Of a DNA stretch of 64,000 nucleotides, positions 10,295-18,803 are shown piece after piece (positions within the stretch are counted from its first letter, which is position 1; each line of letters begins with the position of its first letter). The DNA is from an uncultured Amphritea sp. Lineage in GTDB: Bacteria; Pseudomonadota; Gammaproteobacteria; Pseudomonadales; Balneatricaceae. The stretch spans positions 186,001 to 250,000 of the forward strand of contig NZ_CAKZLP010000019.1 of assembly GCF_937127095.1 (NCBI RefSeq), written 5' to 3'. Position numbers and translations under genes: made by a program. The notes under the pieces are model-generated. The model did no database searches and had not been told where the DNA came from. It worked only from the letters and a program-made list of their open reading frames with translations.

Positions 10295-10846
10295 GTGAAT
10301 GACGGCTTTAAACAGCGTCTTGCCGGCGCGGCAATTCTGATTGTAGCGGCGGCAATTCTTCTGCCGATCTTTTTTGATGGTGCCGGATATCGGGAGCGCC
10401 AGTTAGAGAGTGCGATTCCTCCTCCGCCGGTTGAGCCTCAACTGGTGACCATAGCACCTGAAAATAAACCGCTGCCTGATACAACGACGCCTGCTGAGCC
10501 TGCAGAACCGGTTACGGTTGCTGTCATGCCGCAACAGGTTGCGGAAGCGGTCGCGAAGCAAAAGCCGCTTATCGAAGAGCGCGATGATCCGCCTGCGCTG
10601 GATCAGGAAGGCGTACCCGTCGCCTGGAGTCTGCAGCTGGCAAGCTTTAAGGATGAGGATAACGCTAAGGGGTTGCGAACAAAGCTGATTAAAGCGGGTT
10701 ATAAGGTCTATATTCGCAAGACGGACGATCTGGTAAAAGTCTTTGTCGGTCCGGATATTCAGAAAACCCGCCTGACTGCTTTACAGGCCAGTATTCAGAA
10801 AGAGTTCGGTCTGGAAGGCATTATAGTCCGCTTCACGACGCGATAA
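10295..10846 (+). CDS. dedD: SPOR-domain cell-division protein, DedD-like
   Basis: Membrane-anchored protein expected to bind denuded septal glycan strands. Visible: a short cytoplasmic start, one membrane segment at about 9-27 (AILIVAAAILLPIFF), a Pro/Glu-rich linker, and a C-terminal SPOR domain from about residue 107 (WSLQLASFKDEDNAKGLRTKL ... VFVGP). GTG start at 10295. Position between folC and cvpA matches the dedD/PA3110 locus. Confidence 0.87.
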   Translation: MNDGFKQRLAGAAILIVAAAILLPIFFDGAGYRERQLESAIPPPPVEPQLVTIAPENKPLPDTTTPAEPAEPVTVAVMPQQVAEAVAKQKPLIEERDDPPALDQEGVPVAWSLQLASFKDEDNAKGLRTKLIKAGYKVYIRKTDDLVKVFVGPDIQKTRLTALQASIQKEFGLEGIIVRFTTR

Positions 10847-10915
10847 ACGTTGGGTTAAGCGGAGAGCTCTGGTAGAATTCTGCCCTTGATTCAGATCCTG
10901 AAGTAGATTCTTAGT

Positions 10916-11425
10916 ATGCAACTAAACTGGGCCGATTGGGCAATTATCGGCATCATCACAATTTCCGGATTATACAGCCTGCGCGGCGGTTTTATGAAAG
11001 AGGCACTGTCGCTGGTTACCTGGGTGGCAGCGTTCATCGTCGCCCGACTGTTTGCCCCCTCATTGAGTACGCTGCTGGAAGACCTCCTGCAGACGCCTTC
11101 ACTGCGCTTAGGTGCAGCCTTTATACTACTGTTTGTTGCCACTTTGATGGTGGGAGCCGTGATTAACAACCTTATCAATATGCTGGTTCAGGCAACCGGT
11201 CTGAGTAGTACTGACCGGATTCTGGGCATCGGTTTTGGCGTTGTCAGAGGCGGTCTGATTGTTATCGTTATTACTGCATTACTGGTGCGCTCACCGGTAA
11301 TTGAAGATAGCTGGTGGGCCGAATCACAACTGATTCCGCACTTCCTGCTGATGGAATCCTGGACACGGGATACCGCTGCTGACATAGGCCAGATGATCTG
11401 GAATCTCAGCGGGCGGAATAGCTAA
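10916..11425 (+). CDS. cvpA: CvpA family membrane protein
   Basis: Polytopic inner-membrane protein of 169 aa, named for colicin V production and linked to envelope homeostasis. The N-terminus WADWAIIGIITISGLYSLRGGFMKEALSL is typical. About four hydrophobic segments. Directly upstream of purF, the usual arrangement. Confidence 0.93.
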   Translation: MQLNWADWAIIGIITISGLYSLRGGFMKEALSLVTWVAAFIVARLFAPSLSTLLEDLLQTPSLRLGAAFILLFVATLMVGAVINNLINMLVQATGLSSTDRILGIGFGVVRGGLIVIVITALLVRSPVIEDSWWAESQLIPHFLLMESWTRDTAADIGQMIWNLSGRNS

Positions 11426-11479
11426 ACGAATTTTTCATTTATACTTGCTGTAACTAACTAAATACCTGAGGTAGCCTTA

Positions 11480-12994
11480 ATGTGCGGTATAGTTGGCATC
11501 GTAGCCAAATCTAATGTGAATCAGACGATTTTTGATGCATTGACAGTGCTACAGCACCGTGGCCAGGATGCCGCTGGTATGGTGACCTGTGAGGCAGACC
11601 GTTTCTTTATGCGTAAAGACAATGGGCTGGTGAACGAAGTCTTCCGTACCCGTCATATGAAACGTTTAATGGGCAACATGGGTATTGGCCATGTGCGTTA
11701 TCCTACCGCAGGTAGCTCCAGTTCAGCTGAAGCGCAGCCATTTTATGTCAACGCGCCTTACGGTATTGCGCTGGCTCATAATGGTAACCTGACTAATACC
11801 GCAGAACTGCGTGAGCAGATGCGCAAAGAGAACCTGCGCCATATCAACACCACCTCAGACTCTGAAGTGCTGTTGAATATTATGGCACATGAGCTGCAGA
11901 AAATTGGCAAACTGGTTCCCGGCGCTGACGATATCTTTGCGGCCATTAAGTCGGTGCATAAGCGGGTTCGGGGTGGTTACGCGGTGGTTTCGGTGATTAC
12001 CGGGTACGGCATTGTTGCATTTCGTGACCCTCACGGCATTCGCCCACTGGTGTATGGTAAGCGTGATACTGACGCAGGCACTGAATATATGGTGGCGTCT
12101 GAGTCGGTTGCTCTGGATATCTCCGGGTTTACCCTGATCCGTGATGTGGCGCCGGGTGAAGCGATCTTTATCACTCAGGATGGCGATGTTCACACCCTGC
12201 AGTGTGCTGAAAATCCTCAGTTGCACCCCTGCCTGTTTGAATATGTTTATCTGTCGCGTCCGGACTCCATTATTGACGAAGTGAACGTCTATAAGTCCCG
12301 TATGCGGATGGGGGTTAAGCTGGCTGAGAAGGTGATGCGTGAGCGTCCCGATCATGACATCGACGTTATTATTCCGATTCCTGATACCAGCCGTACCGCT
12401 GCCCTGGAGATGGCCCACCATCTGAACGTTAAGTTTCGCGAAGGCTTTATCAAAAACCGTTACATCGGTCGGACCTTTATCATGCCGGGTCAGACTCAGC
12501 GGACGAAGTCGGTGCGCCGTAAACTTAACCCGATTGAACTGGAGTTTAAAGGTCGGGTAGTGATGCTGGTCGATGACTCTATCGTGCGCGGAACGACTTC
12601 GCAGCAGATTGTGCAGATGGCGCGGGAGATGGGTGCGAAGAAAGTTTACTTTGCCTCTGCTGCGCCCGCTGTGCGTTTCCCGAATGTGTACGGTATCGAT
12701 ATGCCATCGGCGAATGAGTTGATTGCACACGGACGTACCGATGACGAAGTGGGTAAAGAGATCGGTGCAGACTGGATGTTGTATCAGGATCTGGATGATC
12801 TGAAAGACTGTCTGCTGGCGGGCAATAGTTCAGTGACCGGCTTTGATGCGTCTGTCTTTGATGGTAAATATATTACCGGTGACATCGATGAGGCTTATCT
12901 CAATCGCATCGATGCAGAACGTAACGATATTGCCAAAGGTGGCGAAAAGAAATCATCAACCAATCAGAATGCTGATCTGCACGCGACCATATAG
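11480..12994 (+). CDS. purF: Amidophosphoribosyltransferase
   Basis: First committed step of purine synthesis: glutamine plus PRPP to phosphoribosylamine. The start MCGIVGI exposes the N-terminal nucleophile cysteine of the glutaminase domain; the PRPP loop [13 protein letters not shown] is in the C-terminal phosphoribosyltransferase domain. 504 aa. Good GAGGTAG ribosome-binding site. I found no PurR-type palindrome upstream. Confidence 0.97.
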   Translation: MCGIVGIVAKSNVNQTIFDALTVLQHRGQDAAGMVTCEADRFFMRKDNGLVNEVFRTRHMKRLMGNMGIGHVRYPTAGSSSSAEAQPFYVNAPYGIALAHNGNLTNTAELREQMRKENLRHINTTSDSEVLLNIMAHELQKIGKLVPGADDIFAAIKSVHKRVRGGYAVVSVITGYGIVAFRDPHGIRPLVYGKRDTDAGTEYMVASESVALDISGFTLIRDVAPGEAIFITQDGDVHTLQCAENPQLHPCLFEYVYLSRPDSIIDEVNVYKSRMRMGVKLAEKVMRERPDHDIDVIIPIPDTSRTAALEMAHHLNVKFREGFIKNRYIGRTFIMPGQTQRTKSVRRKLNPIELEFKGRVVMLVDDSIVRGTTSQQIVQMAREMGAKKVYFASAAPAVRFPNVYGIDMPSANELIAHGRTDDEVGKEIGADWMLYQDLDDLKDCLLAGNSSVTGFDASVFDGKYITGDIDEAYLNRIDAERNDIAKGGEKKSSTNQNADLHATI

Positions 12995-13039
12995 CGGATT
13001 AGCAGGACTGTATTATTGAATTAATGGGAACTATGGCTG

Positions 13040-14257
13040 ATGTCCAAGTCCAGCTTTGAGCGTCCGGAGCGGATCCAGTTTGAGGATGCTGACTATGAGT
13101 TCAGCACCCTGGCGATCCGTGCAGGACAGCACCGGAGTGATGAGGGAGAGCATAATGATGCGATCTATCCCACCTCCAGCTTTGTGTATTCCAGCGCCCG
13201 GGAAGCGGCTGCCCGCTTTGGTGGCGAGGAAGAGGGGAATATCTATTCCCGGTTTACCAATCCAACAGTCAATGCCTTTGAGCGCCGTATGGCCGCTCTG
13301 GAAGGCGCTGAGCGTGCGGTTGCCACCTCTTCAGGTATGGCGGCTATTCTCAGCACCTGTCTGTCGCTGCTGAAGCAGGGCGATCATGTGGTCTGTTCAC
13401 GCAGTGTGTTCGGTTCTATCGTTTCACTGTTTGATAAGTACCTCAGCCGTACCGGTATCAGCGTCACCTACGTTGACCCGACAGATATCAACGCCTGGGT
13501 TGAGGCGGTAACACCCGCGACGCGGATGTTTTTTCTTGAAACCCCCTCCAACCCGCTGGCAGAACTGGGTGATATAGAAGCGGTCTCTAAACTGGCGCAT
13601 GAACATGATGCACTGCTGGTGGTCGATAACTGTTTCTGCACTCCAGCATTGCAGCAGCCGCTGAAGCAGGGCGCGGACATCGTGGTTCACTCAGCAACCA
13701 AATACCTGGATGGTCAGGGGCGCTGTGTGGGTGGTGTGGTTGTCGGTCGCGACAAAGAGATGGAAGAGGTGTACGGCTTTATCCGTACCGGTGGTGCCTG
13801 CCTCAGCCCGTTTAATGCCTGGGTCTTTATGAAGGGGCTGGAAACACTCGAACTACGGATGATGGCTCACAGTGCCAGTGCACTGGCGATGGCTCTCTGG
13901 CTGCAACAGCAACCGGGTATCGACAAGGTTTACTACTCAGGTCTGGAAGAGCATCCACAGCACGGGCTGGCGAAAAAACAGCAGCGGGCATTTGGTGGCG
14001 TGCTGGCATTTGAAGTGAGCGGTGATAAAGCGGCTGCGTGGCGTTTTATCGATGCGACGCAGATGATCTCCATTACCGGAAACCTGGGTGATGTCAAAAG
14101 TACCATTACCCACCCGGGCACTACCACCCATGGACGGATGAGCGCCGAAGCCAAAGCTGAAGCGGGCATTAAAGACAATCTTATCCGACTGTCAGTGGGG
14201 CTTGAATCCCTGGACGATATTAAGTGCGATCTGCAGCGGGGTCTGGCTGCAATCTAA
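13040..14257 (+). CDS. metZ: O-succinylhomoserine sulfhydrylase
   Basis: PLP enzyme of the Cys/Met metabolism family making homocysteine from O-succinylhomoserine and sulfide (direct sulfhydrylation). The PLP lysine is in VHSATKYLDGQGR, with NIYSRFTNPT near the N-terminus. Other family members cannot be fully excluded from sequence alone, but the purF-metZ adjacency matches Pseudomonas. A strong terminator follows. Confidence 0.92.
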   Translation: MSKSSFERPERIQFEDADYEFSTLAIRAGQHRSDEGEHNDAIYPTSSFVYSSAREAAARFGGEEEGNIYSRFTNPTVNAFERRMAALEGAERAVATSSGMAAILSTCLSLLKQGDHVVCSRSVFGSIVSLFDKYLSRTGISVTYVDPTDINAWVEAVTPATRMFFLETPSNPLAELGDIEAVSKLAHEHDALLVVDNCFCTPALQQPLKQGADIVVHSATKYLDGQGRCVGGVVVGRDKEMEEVYGFIRTGGACLSPFNAWVFMKGLETLELRMMAHSASALAMALWLQQQPGIDKVYYSGLEEHPQHGLAKKQQRAFGGVLAFEVSGDKAAAWRFIDATQMISITGNLGDVKSTITHPGTTTHGRMSAEAKAEAGIKDNLIRLSVGLESLDDIKCDLQRGLAAI

Positions 14258-14273
14258 GCTGAGTCTGATGAAG

Positions 14274-14310
14274 ATGCCCGCCCGATGCAGATCGGAGCGG
14301 GCATTTTATT
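14274..14310 (+). terminator. Intrinsic terminator after metZ
   Basis: ATGCCCGC pairs with GCGGGCAT, with an inner CCGAT/ATCGG stem and one unpaired base, followed by a T-rich tail. Confidence 0.85.
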
Positions 14311-14373
14311 TGTATTTGATTTCATAGAGTTATTGTCTCTAGTAAATGTTATTTATAGACTTTAAGGGTTAAT

Positions 14374-15324
14374 TTGAAGATAGTTCTGGCACCGATGGAA
14401 GGGGTGGTTGATGCGCCCATGCGGGAGATCCTCACCCGTATTGGCGGGATCGATCAGTGCGTCACGGAGTTTGTCCGTGTCTCTGAACGGGTGTTGCCCG
14501 CCAAAGTCTTTCGCAAAATTTGTCCTGAGTTGTTTAACGACAGTTATACCAGCTCGGGTACCCCGGTGATCCTGCAACTGCTCGGCAGCGATCCGCAGGT
14601 TGTCGCGGGTAATGCCCGTAAGGCTGTGAGTATTGGTGCCAGAGGGATCGATCTCAACTTTGGTTGTCCGGCAAAAACGGTCAATAAAAGTAAAGGCGGT
14701 GCCATCCTGCTGAACGAGCCTGAACTGGTGCATAAGATAGTCTGGTGGGTACGCCAGGCGGTGCCTGACCATATTCCGGTGACAGCGAAAATGCGTTTAG
14801 GTTATCACGATAAGTCCCAGGCGCTTGAGAATGCGGCAGCGATTGCTGATGCCGGTGCCAATGGTCTGACGGTGCATGCCCGCACCAAAGAGGAAGGTTA
14901 CCGGCCTCCGGCCCATTGGGAGTGGATCGCCCGTATCAGAGAGCATGTCACTATACCGGTGACAGCTAACGGAGAGGTGTGGAACTGGCAGGACTACCAG
15001 CGCTGTCGTGAGGTGAGCGGCTGTGATGATGTGATGATTGGGCGTGGCTTAGTTGCGGCACCTGATCTGGGTTTACGGATTAAAGCACTGCAACGGGGCG
15101 ATGACCCGGACCACCTGAGCTGGCCTGAGATGCTGATTCTGCTACAACAGTTTCTCGAAATGGTGGAGCAACAGCTGGCACCTAAGTACGTCCACGGCCG
15201 GATCAAGCAGTGGTTGAAGATGATGTCACGTGAATACCCTGAAGCGATGCAGATGTTGCAACAGATGCGCACCCTGAAACAGGTCCCCGAAGTGCGGCAG
15301 TTTTTGCATCAGTATTCTTTATAA
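14374..15324 (+). CDS. dusC: tRNA-dihydrouridine(16) synthase DusC
   Basis: FMN enzyme reducing uridine 16 in the tRNA D-loop. LAPMEGVVDAPMREIL opens the TIM barrel, and the catalytic cysteine is in LNFGCPAKTVNKSKGGA. 316 aa, matching DusC rather than DusA or DusB. The start is TTG 14374: an in-frame stop lies at 14356 with no ATG or GTG between, and TAAGGG sits at good spacing. It stands alone between the metZ terminator and the repeat island. Confidence 0.92.
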   Translation: MKIVLAPMEGVVDAPMREILTRIGGIDQCVTEFVRVSERVLPAKVFRKICPELFNDSYTSSGTPVILQLLGSDPQVVAGNARKAVSIGARGIDLNFGCPAKTVNKSKGGAILLNEPELVHKIVWWVRQAVPDHIPVTAKMRLGYHDKSQALENAAAIADAGANGLTVHARTKEEGYRPPAHWEWIARIREHVTIPVTANGEVWNWQDYQRCREVSGCDDVMIGRGLVAAPDLGLRIKALQRGDDPDHLSWPEMLILLQQFLEMVEQQLAPKYVHGRIKQWLKMMSREYPEAMQMLQQMRTLKQVPEVRQFLHQYSL

Positions 15325-15395
15325 GAACTTTTCTTAAGAGCTTTTTATAAGAGCTTTTGATAAGTTGTCGAATCTCATTTAGCATTGAATATGCC

Positions 15396-15462
15396 GTGGC
15401 TAGATCGCGGCTTCGCCGCTGGCTAGTGGTTAGAACGTCGCTGCGCGACTGGCTAGAAAAAG
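15396..15462 (-). repeat. Left arm of a 67-base inverted repeat made of palindromic modules
   Basis: On the minus strand this reads CTTTTTCTAG, a hairpin module GTCGCGCAGCGAC, TTCTAACCACTAGCCA, a hairpin module GCGGCGAAGCCGC, then GATCTAGCCAC. It matches 16748-16814 on the plus strand at 65 of 67 positions. Further hairpin-like modules (GTCAC...GTGAC, GCTCGAAAGAGC) continue to about 15530. Confidence 0.88.
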
Positions 15463-15872
15463 ATTAAAAGCCGTAGCTCGTTGTTCGAACGTCACAAAAG
15501 GCGTGACTTGCTTGTCGCTCGAAAGAGCAAAGAAAGAATCGTTAGAAGTATCATCAGTCCAGCTCTACCAAAAACAGTACGTAATTTGTATGTATAAACA
15601 GTATATTTTGTATATCGCAGAGGTTATGCTCGTTGAATCGTTAGAGAAGGCTCGTTTTGCTGCTTGATGAGTTAGCAAAACGTCTGAAAAACAAAGGGAT
15701 AGGTTGAAACGCTGGCGGAATATTACGCCGGGCCCGGAATGCAACTGCGCATTCTCGTTTTTGTCTTAAGGGAGATCGCGGTGTCGGTTTTTTTCCTCTT
15801 TATTATCTGATAGTTACCTTTCCTTTAATAAATTCAGTTCGGCATGCATATGCGCCGGCGTAGTATTAAGAT
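15463..15872. other. Non-coding stretch left of the cassette, rich in hairpins
   Basis: About 410 bases with no credible ORF. Visible structures: GCTCGAAAGAGC near 15518-15530, a 9-base perfect stem CGTTTTGCT/AGCAAAACG (15653-15661 with 15674-15682), and GAATGC...GCATTC near 15738-15756. A GTTATGC box occurs at 15623. This may hold the promoter of the GIY-YIG gene or a decayed recombination platform; I see no integrase gene or fragment. Confidence 0.4.
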
Positions 15873-15873
15873 G

Positions 15874-16702
15874 TTATACACAAAGGAGAACCCATGCCTG
15901 ACCCAAAGATTGATTCCTTTCCATCCGAAGTAGCAGAAAAACTTCAATACTATGTTTACCGGTTAATTGATCCTAGGAACGGAGAAACCTTTTATATCGG
16001 GAAAGGTAAGGGCAATCGTGTATTTGCTCATGCTCGCGGTGATATTGAGACTGATTCCCTGTCTGAAAAAATGACCCGAATCAGATCAATTCACATAGCG
16101 GGATTTGATGTTGCTCATGTTATTCACAGGCATGGATTGTCTGAAAAATCAGCTTTCGAGGTTGAAGCCGCTTTAATAGATGCTTATCCGGGGATAACCA
16201 ATATTATGGATGGTCATGGGAATAGTGATTTTGGTGCTATGCATTCTTCCGAAATCATAAAGAAATATTCCGCAGAAACTGCAAAGTTTGAACACAAAGC
16301 TTTGCTTATCAGCGTTAATCGAAGCGCTCTGGATAGCTCACTTTATGAAGCCACTCGCTATGCTTGGCGTTTGAGCAAAAAGAAAGCGAATGAAGCAGAG
16401 GTTGTTTTAGCAACTGTACAAGGCTTAATTGTGGGCGCTTTCGTTGCGGATGAGTGGATAGAAGCAAATACAGCAAATTTTCCAGGAAGAGAGACGGTTG
16501 AAGGGCGCTACGGATTCAAAGGGCATGAAGCTCCAGTAGAGTTACAACAACAGTATGTAGGTAAGCGCACACCAGATGAATTTCGCAAAAAGGGTGCGTC
16601 TAATCCTATAAAGTATACATGGTAGGTTATTGTGTATAACAAGCAGCTACACACGGATATTTTGCTACGCTGGCGCTCCGCAAAATCCCGGTGAGCTGAG
16701 CG
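15874..16702 (+). mobile_element. Probable single integron-type gene cassette carrying a GIY-YIG gene
   Basis: Left junction G^TTATAC at 15873-15879, only 14 bases before the ATG; right junction G^TTAATG at 16702-16708 after an attC-like site. The inverse box GTATAAC (16634-16640) is the exact reverse complement of the left-end GTTATAC, as expected for the closed circular cassette. It holds one ORF filling most of 829 bases. No intI or attI was found in the window, so it may be a lone cassette at a secondary site. Confidence 0.7.
15894..16625 (+). CDS. GIY-YIG nuclease-domain protein, LEM-3-like type
   Basis: 243 aa. The N-terminal part (about 17-110) shows a GIY-YIG fold: YYVYRL and FYIGKGKG correspond to the GIY and YIG strands, NRVFAHAR supplies the conserved Arg, and EVEAALIDAYPG the metal-binding Glu. 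The spacing and GKGKG pattern recall the COG3680/LEM-3-like group. The C-terminal half, with GLIVGAFVADEW and GRYGFKGHEAP, is a separate block whose function I do not know. Strong AAAGGAG ribosome-binding site. Lower GC than neighbouring core genes and placement in a cassette suggest transfer. Biological role unknown; DNA cleavage is inferred from the fold only. Confidence 0.8.
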   Translation: MPDPKIDSFPSEVAEKLQYYVYRLIDPRNGETFYIGKGKGNRVFAHARGDIETDSLSEKMTRIRSIHIAGFDVAHVIHRHGLSEKSAFEVEAALIDAYPGITNIMDGHGNSDFGAMHSSEIIKKYSAETAKFEHKALLISVNRSALDSSLYEATRYAWRLSKKKANEAEVVLATVQGLIVGAFVADEWIEANTANFPGRETVEGRYGFKGHEAPVELQQQYVGKRTPDEFRKKGASNPIKYTW

Positions 16703-16708
16703 TTAATG
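16634..16708 (+). other. attC-like recombination site
   Basis: About 75 bases from GTATAAC to GTTAATG. The outer boxes pair, then AGCAGCT pairs with AGCTGAGC with an unpaired base (typical of attC), then CACACGGAT.TTTTGC with GCAAAATCCCGGTG, leaving a loop of about 14 bases. The arrangement is that of environmental integron attC sites. It lies nine bases after the GIY-YIG stop. Confidence 0.7.
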
Positions 16709-16747
16709 CCCGCTTTGCATTATCGTGGCTACTGCTGTTTTTCTTTG

Positions 16748-16896
16748 CTTTTTCTAGCGAGTCGCGAAGCGACGTTCTAACCACTAGCCAGCGGCGAAGC
16801 CGCGATCTAGCCACTGCTTTCAAAGCGATCTAGCTACTGCTTTCGAAGCGATCTAGCCACTGCTTTCAAAGCGCTCTAACCACTGCTCTTAAAACG
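16748..16896 (+). repeat. Right array: tandem palindrome-tipped repeats, with inverted-repeat arm
   Basis: Six units of mostly 23 bases, each with a TCTAgCCACT-like spacer and a self-complementary tip: GTCGCGAAGCGAC, GCGGCGAAGCCGC, GCTTTCAAAGC, GCTTTCGAAGC, GCTTTCAAAGC, and a degenerate sixth. The first 67 bases (16748-16814) are the inverted partner of 15396-15462. The tips differ in sequence but keep their pairing. The last unit supplies the end of the amrS gene. Confidence 0.85.
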
Positions 16897-17964
16897 AACT
16901 ACCTGCCGCTGTGCTCCCCAGCTCCCCGGTGTCGCCTCAAACTTTCCTGCCAGCGGTGTTTTGCAGTGATTGCAGCAACCGTGTTTATCAAGATTCCATT
17001 CGCCCAGCTGGTACTGGCAGCGCTCAATCAATAACTGGCCGCAGTGGCTGCAGTACGTTGAGCCGCTGTTGGTTGCGGCAACATTGCCGGTATACACATG
17101 TTTCAGCCCGCAGCTGAGTGCGATGCTGCGCGCTTTTTCAAGGGTTTGTAGTGGTGTGCGCTGCCTGTCCTGCATTTTGTAGTCAGGATGGAAGGCGGTA
17201 AAGTGCAGAGGCACCCAGGGGCCCAGTTTTTCGTATATCCACTCACACATTGCTTGCAGTTCAGCGGCATCATCATTCTCACCGGGAATGATCAGGTTGG
17301 TAATCTCGACCCAGCAGTCGGTCTGATGTACCAGGTAGATGAGGGTGTCCAGTACCGGTTGCAGATGGCCGCCACAGAGTTTGTGATAGAAGCGTTCACT
17401 GAAGCCTTTCAGATCGATATTCGCCGCATCCATATAGCGGAAAAATTCAGCTCTGGGATCGGGCAGGATAAAGCCCGCCGAGACCGCGACAGAGTGGATG
17501 TTCTGTTCCCGGCAGGCCTGGGCGACGTCAACTGCATACTCCATAAAAATGACTGGGTCGTTGTAGGTGTAAGCGATTGAGCGGCAGCCTGTTTTGACGC
17601 AGGCATCGGCGAGCATCTGTGGGCTTGCCTGGCTGGCGAGGGTGTCCATCTGCCGGGATTTGCTCATATCCCAGTTCTGGCAAAACTTACAGCTCAGATT
17701 GCATCCCGCGGTGCCGAATGACAGCACCGGGGTGCCGGGCAGAAAGTGATTGAGTGGTTTTTTTTCAATCGGATCGATGCAGAAACCACTGGAGCGTCCG
17801 TAACTGTACAGTACAATTTCGCCCGCTTCGCACCCCCGGACATAACAGAGTCCGCGCTGGCCCTCTTGCAGTTTGCACTGGTGTGGACAAATATCACACT
17901 GGGTTCGCCCATCTTCAGAACGATGCCAGTAATGGGTTGGATGGTGGGGATTGACTGATTGCAT
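16876..17964 (-). CDS. amrS: AmmeMemoRadiSam system radical SAM enzyme
   Basis: Radical SAM protein of the three-part AmmeMemoRadiSam group, related to pyruvate formate-lyase activases; the substrate is not established to my knowledge. The cluster cysteines are C88, C92 and C95 (CNLSCKFC). Cysteine pairs at the N-terminus (CDICPHQC) and C-terminus (CSHC, HGCCNHC) look like metal-binding ribbons. ATG at 17964, divergent from the Memo gene 60 bases away. The last six codons and stop (RFKSSG) come from the palindromic repeat array, so the native C-terminus may have been replaced or extended. Confidence 0.9.
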   Translation of the reverse strand: MQSVNPHHPTHYWHRSEDGRTQCDICPHQCKLQEGQRGLCYVRGCEAGEIVLYSYGRSSGFCIDPIEKKPLNHFLPGTPVLSFGTAGCNLSCKFCQNWDMSKSRQMDTLASQASPQMLADACVKTGCRSIAYTYNDPVIFMEYAVDVAQACREQNIHSVAVSAGFILPDPRAEFFRYMDAANIDLKGFSERFYHKLCGGHLQPVLDTLIYLVHQTDCWVEITNLIIPGENDDAAELQAMCEWIYEKLGPWVPLHFTAFHPDYKMQDRQRTPLQTLEKARSIALSCGLKHVYTGNVAATNSGSTYCSHCGQLLIERCQYQLGEWNLDKHGCCNHCKTPLAGKFEATPGSWGAQRQVVRFKSSG

Positions 17965-18023
17965 TGGGGCGGATGACCTATACTGAGCGTATGAGTACGT
18001 TTGCTATCTAAGGATCAGTGTAT

Positions 18024-18803
18024 ATGAGAATTAAGCAGTCTGCTGTCGCCGGTATGTTCTACCCGGATAATCCTGACGAACTTGCGCTGATGGTCAGTCA
18101 GTTATTGGCAGATAACCCGCAGCAGGGTTGCAGGCCGGTGGCTATTCAGGTGCCCCATGCGGGCCTGATCTATTCGGGAGGGATTGCCGCAAAAGCCTAT
18201 AACCGCATCCGCCCCTATCTCAAAGAGATCCGCCGGGTTGTGCTGTTGGGGCCTGCGCATCGGGTGCCGTTGCGGGGGATGGCGGTGATCGGGGCTGAGA
18301 TGTGGCAAACTCCGCTGGGGCCACTTCAGATCGATCGTGAGCTCGGGGCTAAGCTGGTTGATGACGGGCTGGCGGTAGTCAACGATACTGCGCATGCGCA
18401 GGAGCATTGTCTGGAGATACAGCTGCCTTTTTTACAGCTGTTGGATGGTGCATTGAAGGTGTTACCGGTGCTGGTGGGGCAAACGCCATCAGAGGATGTT
18501 GCTGCACTGATCAGCCGTGTGCTGCGGGAGCCGCACACGCTGCTGGTGATCAGTAGCGACCTGAGTCATTTTCACCCTTACGCAGAAGCACAGCAGATCG
18601 ACCGGGCAACGTTGCAGCAGATTAGCCACCTTGCGACCGATATCAAGCCGCAACAAGCCTGCGGCTGTAATGCCCTGAACGGTATGTTGACCTATGCAGC
18701 AGAACACCGACTGGAGGCAGAGCTTCTGGGTTACTGTAATTCCGGGGATACCGCCGGTGATCAAAGCCGGGTAGTGGGGTATTCGTCCTATGCATTCTAT
18801 TGA
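18024..18803 (+). CDS. amrB: AmmeMemoRadiSam system protein B (Memo family)
   Basis: Memo-like fold, related to class III extradiol dioxygenases. The N-terminus RIKQSAVAGMFYP, VPHAGLIYSGGIAA, LGPAHRVPLRG, EHCLEIQLPFLQ and SSDLSHFHPY are the family signature blocks, carrying metal-type histidines. 259 aa from ATG 18024 (the ORF track begins at GTG 18018), with AAGGA upstream. Overlaps the AMMECR1 gene by 14 bases, so the two are probably coupled. Confidence 0.92.
   Translation: MRIKQSAVAGMFYPDNPDELALMVSQLLADNPQQGCRPVAIQVPHAGLIYSGGIAAKAYNRIRPYLKEIRRVVLLGPAHRVPLRGMAVIGAEMWQTPLGPLQIDRELGAKLVDDGLAVVNDTAHAQEHCLEIQLPFLQLLDGALKVLPVLVGQTPSEDVAALISRVLREPHTLLVISSDLSHFHPYAEAQQIDRATLQQISHLATDIKPQQACGCNALNGMLTYAAEHRLEAELLGYCNSGDTAGDQSRVVGYSSYAFY

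Noticed and set aside
11855-12730. 291-aa minus ORF inside purF
   Set aside because: Antisense shadow; purF is unambiguous.
15585-15620. Possible LexA box (CAGTATATTTTGTATATC) upstream of the cassette
   Set aside because: Does not form the inverted CTGT-N8-ACAG pattern and no integrase or SOS gene follows.
16748-16896. CRISPR array
   Set aside because: Units of about 23 bases have no unique spacers; the variable parts are palindromes, and no cas genes are present.
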